Below are positions 12,523-24,024 of a stretch of DNA of 64,000 nucleotides, one piece after another. Each line of letters starts with the position of its first letter. Position 1 is the first letter of the stretch. The stretch is from Selaginella tamariscina (taxonomy: Eukaryota; Streptophyta; Lycopodiopsida; Selaginellales; Selaginellaceae): NCBI GenBank assembly GCA_003024785.1, contig PUQB01000110.1, positions 310,001 to 374,000 of the forward strand. The letters run 5' to 3'. A model generated the notes under the pieces. That model did no database searches. It was not told where the DNA came from and saw only the letters and a program-made list of their open reading frames with translations. Both the position numbers and the translations under genes were made by a program.

Positions 12523-13002
12523 ATGAACGACATGAAGAACACATACCGGCAAATCGAGGAGTCAGATAAGGAAAACAAACTTCCTTCTTCTCTCCAAAAT
12601 TATTTCTTTCTTCAAGCTCTCCCTAATTCTTTCCATTCTCTTCGTAGTAACTTGATGCAAGTCAACAAGCTTCAGCCTAGTCGTGCCATACTTGTTGTCA
12701 AGGAGGAGATCATCATGAGGAAGGACGTGGGAATTCTCCATTCCAAATCCAATCATGCTTTGTTTGCGGGAAATTCTTCTAAGCAGACTGCAAAGAAGAA
12801 TGGCAAAATCCTGAAAGGTGGAAGTTCTTTCAAGTTGAAAGAGGGTGACATGAAATTCAACAAGGATTTCAAGAGGAAGAAGTCTTGTGGTTATTATAAC
12901 AAATCTAATCATGATGAGTCTGCGTGTAGGTTGAAGATGAAACACCTTCAACAAAAGCTTGAGGATTTTAAGTTAAGAAAACCTATAGCAAATCTCGGAT
13001 GA
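12523..13002 (+). pseudogene. Copia 1 gag with degenerate zinc knuckle
   Basis: A 159-residue open frame matches the C-terminal half of Copia gag (UBN2 family). It has the sequence YFFLQALPNSFHSLRSNLMQ, then a lysine-rich stretch and a zinc knuckle CGYYNKSNHDESAC near residues 122-135, in which the second cysteine is tyrosine. The start shown is only the first Met of the open stretch; the true gag start lay upstream near 12,110. Downstream, the protease motif reads DSRATTHL in place of DSGAT (about 13,080), so the protease is also disabled. Confidence 0.65.
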
Positions 13003-13799
13003 TTGTTGAATGAAACTTGTATCACCGAGATCAAAACTGAGTCTTGCAACAATGCCATGGTAACTAGCTCTTTTGTTGTTGATTCGAGAGCTACCACTCA
13101 CCTATTTTGGCATAAATCATTTTATCAATTATAGAAATTATCTTTGTATAGTTGGGAGACAATAGTGAGCATAGTGTACACGACATTGGTGACATTAATG
13201 TCCACACTTCTCATGGAAATCTCATTCTAACCGGAATAATGTATGTTCCTACCCTTTGCAAGGATTTACTATTTGTTGTAAAGTTAGCAGTATAGGTAAG
13301 TCTTTGTTTTGATGATCAATCTTGTATGATTCAAATATAATGACTAATGATGTGGTTGTTATAGCTCCTAGGGAAGTTGTACCACTTAGAGACAAGGATC
13401 TACATGTTCTTTAATTCTTGCTTCAGTTAGTAAGGGATCTTGGGATCTTGTGATCTTTGAAACAAACGTCTTGGCCATTGCTCACTATCTGGGATTTCTA
13501 CATTGAGAATAATGGTAAATAGTTTGAATGTATCTAATGAGCTAACTCTTGCTCCATGTGAAGCTTTTGCTCTTGATAAGCACCATCATCAGCCCTTCAA
13601 GACGATTGGAAGTAGAGCAAGTGATTGCTTGAGCTGATTCATGCTTATGTGTTTGGTCTAGTGCAAATTTTGTCATTCAAAAGGGCTAAGTATTTCTTGA
13701 CTTTACTAGATGATTTACTTTGGTTTATTTTCTAAAAAGAAAATTTGAGGTCTTGGATTGTTTTGTAGATTGAAAAGCTTTGGTTGAAAACTAAATTGG

Positions 13800-14420
13800 T
13801 TGTCGAAACAAAAAGTTACGCATGAATAAAAGTGGGGAATTTTTTAACCATGCTTTTGATAGCATTTGCTCTGTGGCAGGAATTCAGCGCCAACTCACTA
13901 AACCATACACTGCCCAACATAATGGAGTGGTAGAGTGCAAGATCGAACCATCGTGGATATCACATGATGCCTTCTTGCTCAATCTAATGCTCCACAAAAG
14001 TTTTAGGTAGAGGTAGTCAGGTATGCCATTTTTCCTTCTTAATCGTCGACCTATTGTGGCAATCAAGGAAATGACCCTTGAGGAATCCTTTACAAAGAAA
14101 AAGCCTATCTTGGTGCATGTGCAGATTTTTGAATGTACGGCATACTAGCAAATTCCAAAGGAGTTGCAGACTAAATTTGATTTGATTGGGGAAAGGTTGA
14201 TGTTTGTTGGCATGTCTGATACAAATTCCCATGCTTATAGATTGATGGATCCCATAACCATTCACATTTGCAGGCAAGAAGAAGTGGTATTTTTTGAGGA
14301 AATTCCTTTCTTTTTTCAATCCTCTTTAATTTCTTATCTTGATTTTGTGATATTTCCAAGTTTTTGGTTTTGGGATAATGCCATTACACTTTGTTCAAGC
14401 TCTCCTCCTTGTTGAGAAGC
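13800..14420 (+). pseudogene. Copia 1 integrase fragment
   Basis: The sequence encodes the end of the integrase catalytic core (GEFFNHAFDSICSVAGIQRQ, then LTKPYTAQHNGVVE) and the following linker in other frames. Several stops are present. It lies between the broken protease and the tandem-repeat block at 14,506. Confidence 0.6.
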
Positions 14421-14505
14421 TCCTCTTTGCTGAGCATCACTCTAGAAATCAGCATCTAAAATGCAAAGAGGAGTTGGCCCAATCATCGAGGCTAAACCAA
14501 TTTCC

Positions 14506-14905
14506 CCAATAGTACCTCGGGAATTTTTTTATGCAATAGTACCTCAGGAAATGTTCCCATGCAATAGTACCTCAGGAATTTCCCATGCCACAGTACCTTA
14601 GGAATATTCCTGTGCAACAATACCTCAGGAATATTTCCATGCAATAGTACCTTAGGAAATTTTTGTGCAACAGTACCTCAGGAATTTCCCATGCAACAGT
14701 ACCTTAGGAATATTCCCATGCAACAATACCTCAAGAATATTTCCATGCAGTAGTACCTCAGGAAATTTCCTATGCAACAGTACCTTAGGAATTTCCTATG
14801 CAACCTCATGAATTACCATGCAATAGTACTTCGGGAAATTTCCCATGCAATAGTACCTCAGGAAATTCCCGTGTGATAACTCAGGAATGTTCCCATGTGA
14901 CAACT
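14506..14905 (+). repeat. Minisatellite, about 15 units of 26-28 bp, inside Copia 1
   Basis: Degenerate tandem units follow the pattern CAATAGTACCTCAGGAAATT plus TCCCATG. About fifteen copies can be counted between integrase and reverse transcriptase. In one frame the later units read CNSTSGNFP repeats. The spacing and divergence suggest replication slippage inside the integrase-RT linker. Confidence 0.85.
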
Positions 14906-15109
14906 CCAATAGTCATGGAATCTATTCATGATCCACTTGGATGCAGAAAAGAGGTGAAAATTCTTAGCCAAAAGGCTATTGAGAATGCTAAATGCTCTTA
15001 TGTTTCCACTCCTGACTTGCTGGAATTTTGTGTAGCCGCATGTACGTTAGAGCCTTCCTCATTCAAGGAGGCTATGGCTAGACCTATGCTAGTCATTGGA
15101 AGCGAGTGA

Positions 15110-16540
15110 TGGACAAAGAGATTGATTCTATCACTCGCATGACCACCTTTGAGGAAGTTGTTCTCTCAATTGACTCTGCAGCCCTTGGTAGTCGGTGGGT
15201 CTACAAGACAAAGTTGAATCCTGATGGCTCCATCAATTGTCACAAAGATCTACTTGTGGCACAAGGTTATAAGTAGTATATGGTGTGGATTATCTCAAGA
15301 CGTAGCGCTCAGATTTTGCTTGCATTTGTTGCTTATTTTGATCTTAAGATACATCCCATTGACATTAAAATTGCTTTCCTAAATGGAGATTTGAAAGAAT
15401 ATGTCTATCTTTAACAACCAAAAGGTTAAACTCAATATGGGAAAGAGCATCAAGCTCAAGAAACCTCTTTATGGCCTTAAGCAAGCCTCTAGAACATGGT
15501 GGCACTCAAAGCGATTTGGATTTTTTCTCATCACTCCTGAGTCCAACGTTTACATCAAGAAGGAAGCGAAGTTTTTACTCATTGTTGCTCTCTACGTAGA
15601 TGACTCACTTATGATCAGCAACAACCTTGAGTATTTACAATTCTTCAAAGAAAAACTTGGAGAAGCTTTTGTTATGGAGGACCTTGGAGAAGCTTGGTAT
15701 TTTCTTGGTTTCGAGATCCATTGGAATAGGAAGCTAATCTCCCAACAACAATACCTAACTAAGGTTCTTGAGACTTATGGATATGTTGATTGTAATCCTT
15801 CTCATTTGCCTATGGAGCCTGGTAACATCAAGTTTCTCATGAAAATGGAGTGTTCTTGAGGAGGAGCATTAGGATATGACAAAGATACCCTTTTGAAATT
15901 TGCTTGGGAGTCTCATGTACACTATGGTGTGTAGTCATCTGGATTTGGCTTGTGTCATCATTGCTCTTAGCTAGTTTTCCACTAATTCTAGTAGGAAACA
16001 TTAGGACATGGCAAAATCCGTGCTACGATATGTAAAATAGACGCAATTTTTCCCTGGTTACTTTTAGTGACAACAGCTTATTGAGATAGCCACAAATTTA
16101 CTATAGGATTTTGTTTCCAAATTGGAACAAGTCTTGTTCTTTGGGCCAGTAAGAAGCAAGCTCACATTGCCCTTTCTTCCACAAAAGCAGAGTATTTGGT
16201 TGCCTTCGCTGTTTCTAAGGAGATCCTTTGATTTAAAGAATTTCTTGGAGCTCTCAAGCAATTCTTGACACCAATTCTACTCCATGTGGACAACGGGAGC
16301 AATGGATTGGTGCAATAGTGAGGTGCAACATTGGAAATCACGTTGCCAAACACTATCACTATATCAAGAAATTGGTAAGCACAAGTTTATTAAAGGTTGA
16401 ACACATCTCTTTTTGACAGTAGCTAGTTGATATCTTCACCAAGCCATTGGATAGGACTCTCTTCACCGAACATAGGAATTCCATTGGGGCCGTGTCCAAG
16501 CCTTAACTGAGGAGGAGTAGCCATAGTCACACCCTTGGCT
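15110..16540 (+). pseudogene. Copia 1 reverse transcriptase and RNase H
   Basis: The RT starts with SRWVYKTKLNPDGSI (about 15,195), continues LKKPLYGLKQASRTWW (about 15,450), and has the catalytic YVDD at 15,593-15,604 followed by the connection region SQQQYLTKVLETYGY. RNase H pieces follow in other frames (SHLDLACVIIALS, about 15,930). The longest intact stretch is 15,401-15,859. Stops and frame changes exclude function. Confidence 0.75.
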
Positions 16541-16672
16541 TTAGGAGGAGTGTTAGAGTCGAAATCCAAGGATGAAGATGTGCAAGGTTAGGAATATTCC
16601 TAAAGCTTGTCAGCACAAACTCAATTAAGTGTTAAATGCAAATGCAAGAATATTCCTGAGTTGGTTCAGAGC

Positions 16673-17564
16673 TGTCATAGTTTTTACTAGACTCAACCCT
16701 TTACTTTGAAGGTTAACTATTATTACCTATTAGATTATGTGACAAACCCTAGATTTAGTGAGAAACAGTCTTGCTTAGTGCATTTAGGTGTTTAGGAGTA
16801 GTTCAGCCAGCTGTCACTAGATATCTCAAGAAACTCTAGGCAAAGGTAGCATTTAGCTTCTAGAAAATTCTCCCCCAATTTGACGTTCCAATTAGATTTT
16901 CCTTAAAGAGTATAGCTTGTTAAAAGGATTAAGGACACCCTAGGGTTGACCTAACCCCCCTAGGGGTTAGGTTTGGGGTTAGTAGGTTTAGGTCAGGGCT
17001 AGCATTCTGTGCCAAACCACTTACTCAATTAGGAAAATGGGGGGTGTCTGTCACATAAATAAGGTAGAATATATGTAGTGAGAGTTCTTGAGTTCAAAAG
17101 AGAACTTGTTATTTTCCTACTGGTGCAAGCTATCGTCAAGGCACAATTCTTCATTGTGCCACTCTAACTTCCACACGATAGGGGTATATTCCACCTTTGG
17201 GTTAGCCTACCCTTATCATTGGCAATATTTTACCCTTGTGATCGAGTACGTCATGTCCAAGAAATTAGCTAATTCTTTGGTCTGTTTACCCACTCACAAG
17301 CCTAGAAAGGATTGCCTAAGTTCATGTTCTGAAAGGATAATGGTTGAGGTCTTGCTCTGGCCACCTCATCCACACCAAATTAGGAATGATACTTGCAGCT
17401 CGGCTAGTCCAGATCCTAACTCACGAGGTGAGCCTTGGCTGTGGACTTGGCCAATTGGAGGTGTATTCCTAAAAGACGAGTTCTTAACACGGGTACTTTA
17501 CCAGATATCTTGAGAAGAATTCCAGGGTTGGCATCTGGCAAGCCGCCTTCGTGGCACTCTAACA
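16673..17564. repeat. Solo LTR inside the Copia 1 3' LTR, copy 2 of 3
   Basis: This 892-bp block begins TGTCATAGTTTTTAC and ends CACTCTAACA. It is flanked by AGAGC (16,668-16,672) and AGAAC (17,565-17,569), a five-base target duplication with one mismatch. Comparing the two Copia 1 LTRs shows precisely where it inserted. It is homologous to 5,228-6,067 and to 57,848-59,652 in inverted orientation. It has no internal coding, so it is a solo LTR. The open frame at 17,088-17,513 is within it and is not a gene. Confidence 0.85.
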
Positions 17565-17684
17565 AGAACCACTAGTATATAATGAGCTCATTCCCTTGTT
17601 TTGTTATTGTTTCCATTGTTTTTTTTTCCTGTGAAATATCTTGTCTCTTTATCTCATTCCAGCTCTTTGTTATTTGTCAAGCCT

Positions 17685-18330
17685 CACACCGTTCTATGCA
17701 GCAACTAGAACATCTGCACTCCTGCCCATCGACTTGCAACACCAAATAGTACACCAATTAGCCAACTGATGGAACAATGGCACACAATTCACTAGCAGGT
17801 TCGGGATGCACTGTCCACAGCACAACTCAAGTATAAGGATTGGGTCAACCACCATTGACGAGAGGTCAAATTTACTGTGGGCGGTCTTGTTACGCATGCA
17901 CCGCCAACGTTTTGTTGATAAAGGCTACACCAAGCTTCAAGCTAAGTTTTTTGGTCCAATTCATATCTTAGAACAATTTAATCCGGTTGCGTTTTGTTTG
18001 CAGCTCCCTCCACATTGGAAGATTCACAATGCCTTTCAGCTCCATCAAGGATCACCCCGCACTGATGAGGACGAAAACACACCACTGCCACCAGTCCAGC
18101 TCTCCCATACCATCCTCACCCCGGCAACAATCTTAGAACACGTCTGGCGACACACCATACTAACTCCTACCACCTTTTCAAAGTTTGCTGGATAGGCCTC
18201 GACAAGGAACACACAACCTGGGGAACAGAGCTGGCATTAAAGGATCACGGTAATTTGTTCACTGACTATGAGGCCTCCATTCCTGTAGAGTCCGAGGCAT
18301 TGCGGACAACGCCACTCAAAGGGGGGGCAG
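17685..18330 (+). pseudogene. Ty3 element A, third part: integrase C-terminus
   Basis: This resumes the integrase after the Copia insertion. It encodes KGYTKLQAKFFGPIHILEQF, then NPVAFCLQLPPHWKIHNAFQ (about 17,920-18,040) and a chromodomain-like end near 18,190-18,250. A purine tract AAAGGGGGGGCAGAC near 18,318 marks the 3' end of the internal region. Confidence 0.7.
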
Positions 18331-18334
18331 ACAC

Positions 18335-19016
18335 TATCATTGACCAGTCAACGGTTGACTGGCCAACTAGGGTCAACAGACCACGACTAGTCAACGTGGA
18401 GTTACAGCCGGGTCATCAGCGAATCACACCAACGGTTCGATATCCTTTCCAATGGTGGCACCTTTACTCCACAAGGTGGCACCTATGTTTAGCTAGTATG
18501 AGGGTGCAATATATAGCTAGCTATCTCTATGAACAACGGAGGCACAGCCCACCTTGACCCTTAGGCAAGGTCATTCACTGTTCTAGCTAGGACGTGGCCT
18601 TCCCCTGCAGCCGCATTCCCCAATCCTGGATTATCCGTGTTTCCCTAGTCGCTGCATGCCCCAAGGGTAGGGCGAGAGTCTGCTACCTAAAAGGAGAGGC
18701 TGGAGACAGGGTCGAGTCTCAGAAGTCGCAAGTTCTAACCAACCTTGAGACGAGCTTAGGGCCGCTGTCTACGTACAGGATCTCTGAAGCCTCTTCAGTA
18801 TCCAGCCGGTGCAGAGGCTGGAAACTAACGACCACGACCAGCAGCGACGATTGAGCGAAGTTCCAGTTTTTCTTTTGGTCTAGACTGACGACCAGAACTG
18901 GGTATGGTTCCCAGGTGATTACATCTAGTCCTTTGAGCCCGATGAACCACAAGTCTTAGCGAACTTTTTTCAGCAATCTGTTCCAGTCTTGGTCTTCCCT
19001 GTTCCTGGTCTAACAA
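18335..19016 (+). repeat. Probable 3' LTR of Ty3 element A
   Basis: The segment lies just past the purine tract, has a TATATAGC box near 18,512 and ends with TCTAACAACA. No second copy is in the window, so the boundaries are inferred. Confidence 0.35.
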
Positions 19017-19126
19017 CACCGCCGATTAGTCTAATCGATCGCAGAAGGCCGTCATTCGTGCTTGGCTGTCTGATCTTAGCAAACTTAGATTGTCAACCGG
19101 CAAATTGGGGTTAGGGTTCTTCCGAA

Positions 19127-20830
19127 ATGGTGGTCTCCGTAATGTGCCATGGCCGCGAGCTGCGCTATTTGCCGTATCCAGGTCTCACAGCCGCTATAGT
19201 TCTCGCGGATTTGAAGCAAAGTGGGTACCAGGGGGAGCTGGAGTGCAATGGAGCTATTGTCCTGGATGGTTGTCCCCTGGTCGATGGGGAGACATACGAT
19301 CTTGTCAGGGTAAGTTCTCTGTACAACAATGCTATTCCTAACAGGTGATGCATCCTGCAGAGAGAAGGTTGTTCCTGGTTCACCATTCATGACCAAATGC
19401 CATCGGCGTCCGCCCTGGCTGCAAATGCGGGTGACATCAAGCGCTTCATGGGTGGGGACGACCCGGTTTATGATCTGTGTCGAGTATCTGCAGCCCTCCC
19501 GCTGGAGCTCACAGTTAATGCATTCGGTGGCTATATAACAGACTTCAAGTCTCAAGAGCTCAAGACAAGCGACTGGGAGTTTGTGAGCAACGTCATGGAG
19601 ATGAGCAATTTCTTCGATGATGAGAAACAACGGGAGCTCCAGTTTGGGCGATATTTGGAGTCTTACCTCTTGACGGCATGTCAGGGGCTGGAGCTTAGGT
19701 ATACCTATTCGATCAGGGCCGCAGCATGCCGGATATCAGGGTTGACGCCTGGATTGCTGGAGAATGGATTACCATTGCCATGACAGGGTGAAAGCAGAAC
19801 GGTTGGGAGCAGAGACTCTCATTGAGGTCATGAAGTACTATGCCGACCATACGAAGCTGCTGTACGAGCAGGAGCATTGGACTTACAGTTGTCGTGTTGT
19901 CCTGTTCTGGTGATCGAGTTGGCCGGACCACATATACGAGTTGGGGGAGCTGCAAGATACATCGACAAGCCTGCTTTTCAGCCTTTCACTCCGTTTCTTC
20001 ACATCTACAAGTTTCTCCAGGACGCCGACCATCTGTCTACACTGTCCAGGGCCTTGGCCTCCATTGGAGACGCCGTCAAGAATCTGGCTCTGTTTTATCA
20101 CGATCTCACAACCTTGACTCCAAGCCGACAGAGGGTATCAGAACTGGAGTGGCCGTCGAAGATCAGGACCCTGCGAGAGCAGGGAGCAACCATCGAACAG
20201 AGCACTCGTCCACAAGCAGCGAGTACTCTGTGTGATGAACATTGGCCGGTCCAAGCAGCTTTGTTTGGAGTGAGCAGCCCGGGATGTCTCGCCGTGTCTT
20301 CAAGTTTACTCAGCGATATGGAGTCGACATCCATCAGAGCTGGGCTGCCGAAGGTTATGCTCCTCAGTTTACGTGTGAGTCACTCCCTGGTGGCTGGTTC
20401 ATGATAGACATGGAGTTTCTCCGCAAGGAGGACGGTTGGTTTCCCCTCATCGTCTTGGATCCTCGCAGCACTGTACTTGGCAACCGTGAGGCTAACGAGC
20501 ATCGGCTGCAGCCAGAGGCGTGGGAAGTTTGCAAACAGCAGGTGGTTAAGGCTTACAAAACTGCAGACAAAGTTCCCTCTGATGGTTCATGGCGATTTGC
20601 GGCAAGGAAACATACTTTACAACCTTGGAACCTGTCGGGTGGCCTTCATTGATTTCGATTGGGCCGGCCATGAGGACGAGACATCTATCCGCTACTTATC
20701 AACATGCGGATAGCCTGGCCTCCTGCAGTTGGGCCTTGCAAGCCCATGACAGTGGCCAATGATTGGCAGGTGCTCGCTGGTGAGCTGGGCGTGCCGCTCG
20801 ACTTGTTTAGATCTTTCACCTTGTCTGCTT
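19127..20830 (+). pseudogene. Kinase-like gene with HGDLRxxN loop, broken frames
   Basis: The start ATG at 19,127 follows a plant-like leader. Exon 1 runs to 19,308 (ends DGETYDLVR), then a 51-bp intron (GTAAGT to CTGCAG) leads into a long exon. Readable blocks in order: DIRVDAWIAGEWITIA, AETLIEVMKYYADHTKLLYE, LVIELAGPHIRVGGAARY, FLQDADHLSTLSRALASIGD, then a protein-kinase catalytic loop VHGDLRQGNILYN (20,585) and a metal-binding segment FIDFDWAG (20,644). This layout resembles kinase-like proteins common in fungi and scattered in plants and algae. At least four single-base frame changes interrupt it. Without them it would be roughly 550 residues. It is either a pseudogene or a gene with base errors. 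Confidence 0.55.
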
Positions 20831-22017
20831 GCGAAAATAAGAAACTATAATTACAGAAATTGTTTGATTGCAGAAATTTGTTGTCATTAAGTAGCTCATG
20901 CCCAGCACTAGCGCTGGCGGGATTATTGTTTTGCAGAAGATACTGCAAATACAAAATGTATATTTTCCCCATTTATTGCATTTTGCTGATCATAACAATG
21001 ATTCCTGTTGTTGTTTCCCCAGACATGCTCTTTGACTTGCATGGCAGATGGCTGTAATAACATGCACGTGGTTTGAAAAATGTCACTTCTGATTATCTGA
21101 TTAAGGCGACCACTGGCTTTTACTTACACTATCCCAGATGCTGCATTGCCCATTTAATATTTTCCAGATGCTAACAGTTGCCATATATACTTTTCCCCGA
21201 CACTGCATTCCCCATGCTCTTCCAGCAAGAAATGGTGTTTCAACCATGTCGTGAGAAGGATGCATAGTCACGATGTTAGCCTTGTGGCACTTTGCGAGAT
21301 GAATGTCGAGTGAGCTCATTGCTTCTCCATTTGCTACATTCCCCATGATAAGGGGGTTTTCTCCACCTACCACAGGTCCAGGGGATGCGGTGACTGGGTA
21401 AAGACTAGAGCTCGTGGACTTACACTAAACTTACTTAGGGGTAAGTTCGGCTGTGCCAGGCGAGTCCTTTTATATAAACACTGTACATTGTGTTCGGATA
21501 GCTCACTTGAATAAGCTTGAAAGCTACCTGATTAGGTGAAGATGGACTTCCTAGATTGGGTGAAGTTTTTATCAAGAGGTTGCCATTGCCGGATGTCCCA
21601 ACCGTTACTCTGACCGTTGGTCGTCCCTGTTTGTATAGCGAGTTAATATCATGTGGAATGTGCTCTCCAGAATCGGACTCCTCTCCCAAAGGTCGGTATC
21701 AGTGATGAACGTACATGACTGAGTAGAACAACCAGAAGCAGTTCATAAACACTGCCAGATCGATGAAGCGAGGAAGGTGGGGAAAGAGCAATGAAGTGGT
21801 GAGTAAGGATGGTTTAATTTGATACAGAGCTCAGTGGCGGCTGGACTATGGAACCACAATGTGGTGGTGACTTAGGTCGATCCCAAGGGACGCAAGTCAC
21901 AAGCTCTCTGCTGGTGCTCTAGACTTCTGAGGCTTGGACTTTCACAGAGATGAAAGTGGAACACAAACTGAACTGAACTCAAGAACAAAATGAGAACGAC
22001 AAAAGCTAGTTGTGAAT
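20830..22017. other. Intergenic stretch, nothing assigned
   Basis: No domain recognised on either strand. Two minus-strand open frames (21,101-21,373 and 21,435-21,689) show no family signature. A TATATAAAC box lies near 21,472, so part may be LTR-like. Confidence 0.4.
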
Positions 22018-22378
22018 TGTGATGATCTGGCTACGTCACATGGACTGTAGTCTGATTTCGAGCTACAGTCCGAGGTATAGCCCGAGCTAAGTCGAGTCCG
22101 AGCTATAGCCCGAGCTACAGTCTGAGCTACTGGCCAAGTTCAAAATGAGGGCAAAAGACCCGATCCAACAAATCAAGTGCAAGTATGGTATCCGTTCCTT
22201 CAAGGCCGGTTTATCTTAGGGTTAGACATGCCAGTCACAGGCTAAGTCTTCTGTTTAGTTCTTTTGTTTCTTGACTTCATCCTTTAGTCTTCAGTCTTGT
22301 TCTTGTCCTTGATCTCCGGTAAGCAAGTTCAGCAATTCAATTTTGTCCCGTTGCCTGTCTCCACACCTTAGCTTGTGA
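22018..22378 (+). repeat. LTR-like repeat related to Ty3 element B LTR
   Basis: It starts TGTGATGATCTGGCTACGTC, close to the element B LTR start, and ends near CTTGTGACA. It carries repeats of CCGAGCTATAGC/CCGAGCTACAG at 22,056-22,130. No coding sequence follows, so it may be a solo LTR. No target duplication was identified. Confidence 0.5.
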
Positions 22379-22629
22379 CAGTTTCAACCGGAAAGTTTTG
22401 ATTTTTCACTCTTTGCATTTTTCATCTCCTTTCATTGGCTTTGATTCTCCAAGTTCTGATCCTTTTTGCTTTCTATGCACGTTGTAATTAAAATGGACAT
22501 GATATGTAAAAATGAGAATATAAAATAAATTGCTAATTAATTAGATAAGGTGGGCTGCTCACAATGCTTTTGTGTGTGTTATATCAATATAGTTTGTGTA
22601 TTAAGTCTGCACTTACCTCTCATGTGCAG

Positions 22630-22905
22630 GTTCGAATTGAAGCTGAGGTATAGGTTCTTGACAACACGATGCGTATGAAAGAAGCACTTGCATTTGCATC
22701 AGAGGTTGCACAATACAGGTATGTCCCCCTCATCTTTATATAGATACGACTACTGATACACACACTTGCAACTCATATATAAGCGCATGTAAGCCGACAA
22801 TCTTGTCATAGGAACCGGCAAGAGGCTGATGCCCGTAGTAGAGAAATAGAAGCAGACGTGAAGCAGGAGCCGGTGAAGAAACACAAGCTTGCAAAAGTTG
22901 TATAA
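22630..22905 (+). pseudogene. Two-exon fragment of an unknown coiled-coil gene
   Basis: Two exon-like pieces (22,630-22,718 and 22,812-22,905) are bounded by AG, a GT-AG intron and a stop. They encode VRIEAEV, one in-frame stop, then LDNTMRMKEALAFASEVAQY and a charged tail ending KKHKLAKVV. The reading frame crosses the intron correctly. The product is unknown; upstream exons were not found. It may be a captured gene fragment. Confidence 0.35.
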
Positions 22906-23922
22906 GAAGCTGTTTTCAGGGGAATTTTACGAATGCCTAGGCGTCCACGTTGGCGTCAGCGAAAGTCAGAGTCCCGAGGGATCGAGCAGAGGAGGGTCGT
23001 CCCAACACGGCTCCGATGACGTTTCCGGTAGGGTAAGCCCCTGTTAGAGAAGGCAGGATGTTTAGAAGTGCAAGCGATTCCATACCCGTCAGTGGGCATG
23101 CCGGACAGCCTATGAAGCGTACATGGCACACGTTCAGCCAGAGTAACTCAGCGCACAAGCTCAATGAGATAATTGTGTGCCCAGCTCGTGTTGCTTAATC
23201 TACCCGATCACGACGAGGGAATGCAGCCAGGTACATGGAGTACTGTGAGGAGGTTACTAGGGGTTCTTGTCCAAGGAACATGAACCGAGCTTTGGAGTAT
23301 TTAGGTACGTGAACACACACCCATATGACTTCCCTCTCTGTGTGTAGATATGCATACTCATAGTATGTATATACATGTGTAATTTACGCAAACACACACA
23401 CACAAAACAGATTGTTAACAGGGACTTGTATTACACTTATCAAGGAACTTGAATTGTGCTCTGGAATGGTTAAGATTCATAAATATAAGTACATATGCAT
23501 ATACATATAGGGAATTGATATTGCCACCACACACTTTTGTTATTACCATCACATCACATGTTACACTATGTTTTGCACTTATCCCTGCCCAAGCAATGCG
23601 TGTTGCTACCGCTACCACTGCAATGCATGGAGACACAAGTAAAATGTTTCCAAAATGCGACAGCTTAATTAAATATGTCCATAGCTACGGCCTTGAAAGA
23701 AAGTGATTTCGCATTCACTATCAAACGGTTCAATAACGTCCGAGGCAGCATCGAGCTAGATTGTAACCACAGGGGTGAATACATGAAATGCATCAAAGTT
23801 GACCACGACTAGCACCAACGGGATACCTTGTCCCTGAGTGTGGTTGTCACACAAAAAAGAGAAGGACGGAGAGTGAACAACGGCGTAAAGAACGACAACC
23901 ACAACCATGTCCCGTTGGACAT

Positions 23923-24024
23923 GGCAGGCCACCGGAACATTTGATACCCTTTATGTGGTCCACCGTCGGACAAGGCAGGCCACCGAAACATTTGATACCC
24001 TTTATGTGGTGTAGTGCAAAGACT
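23923..24024. repeat. Tandem duplication of a 51-bp unit
   Basis: Two copies of GGCAGGCCACCGGAACATTT and its continuation lie 51 bp apart (23,923 and 23,974) with few differences. The unit is a multiple of three, which keeps an antisense frame open by chance. Confidence 0.8.

Larger units (their letters stand above)
11863..17679 (+). mobile_element. Copia retrotransposon 1 with LTRs, PBS, PPT and TSD
   Basis: The 5' LTR (11,863-12,093) and 3' LTR (16,551-17,679, interrupted) both start TGTT and end TTTGTCA. The target-site duplication AGCCT is perfect (11,858-11,862 and 17,680-17,684). A primer-binding site resembling the initiator tRNA-Met type (TGATATCAGAGTGG) begins at 12,094, and the purine tract TTAGGAGGAG ends at 16,550. 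The interior encodes gag, protease, integrase, RT and RNase H in Copia order, all with stops. The element landed in the integrase of Ty3 element A, which dates it after A. Confidence 0.88.

Noticed and set aside
14506-14905. CRISPR-like array
   Set aside because: Units are contiguous diverged tandem repeats with no unique spacers, inside a Copia element of a eukaryote.
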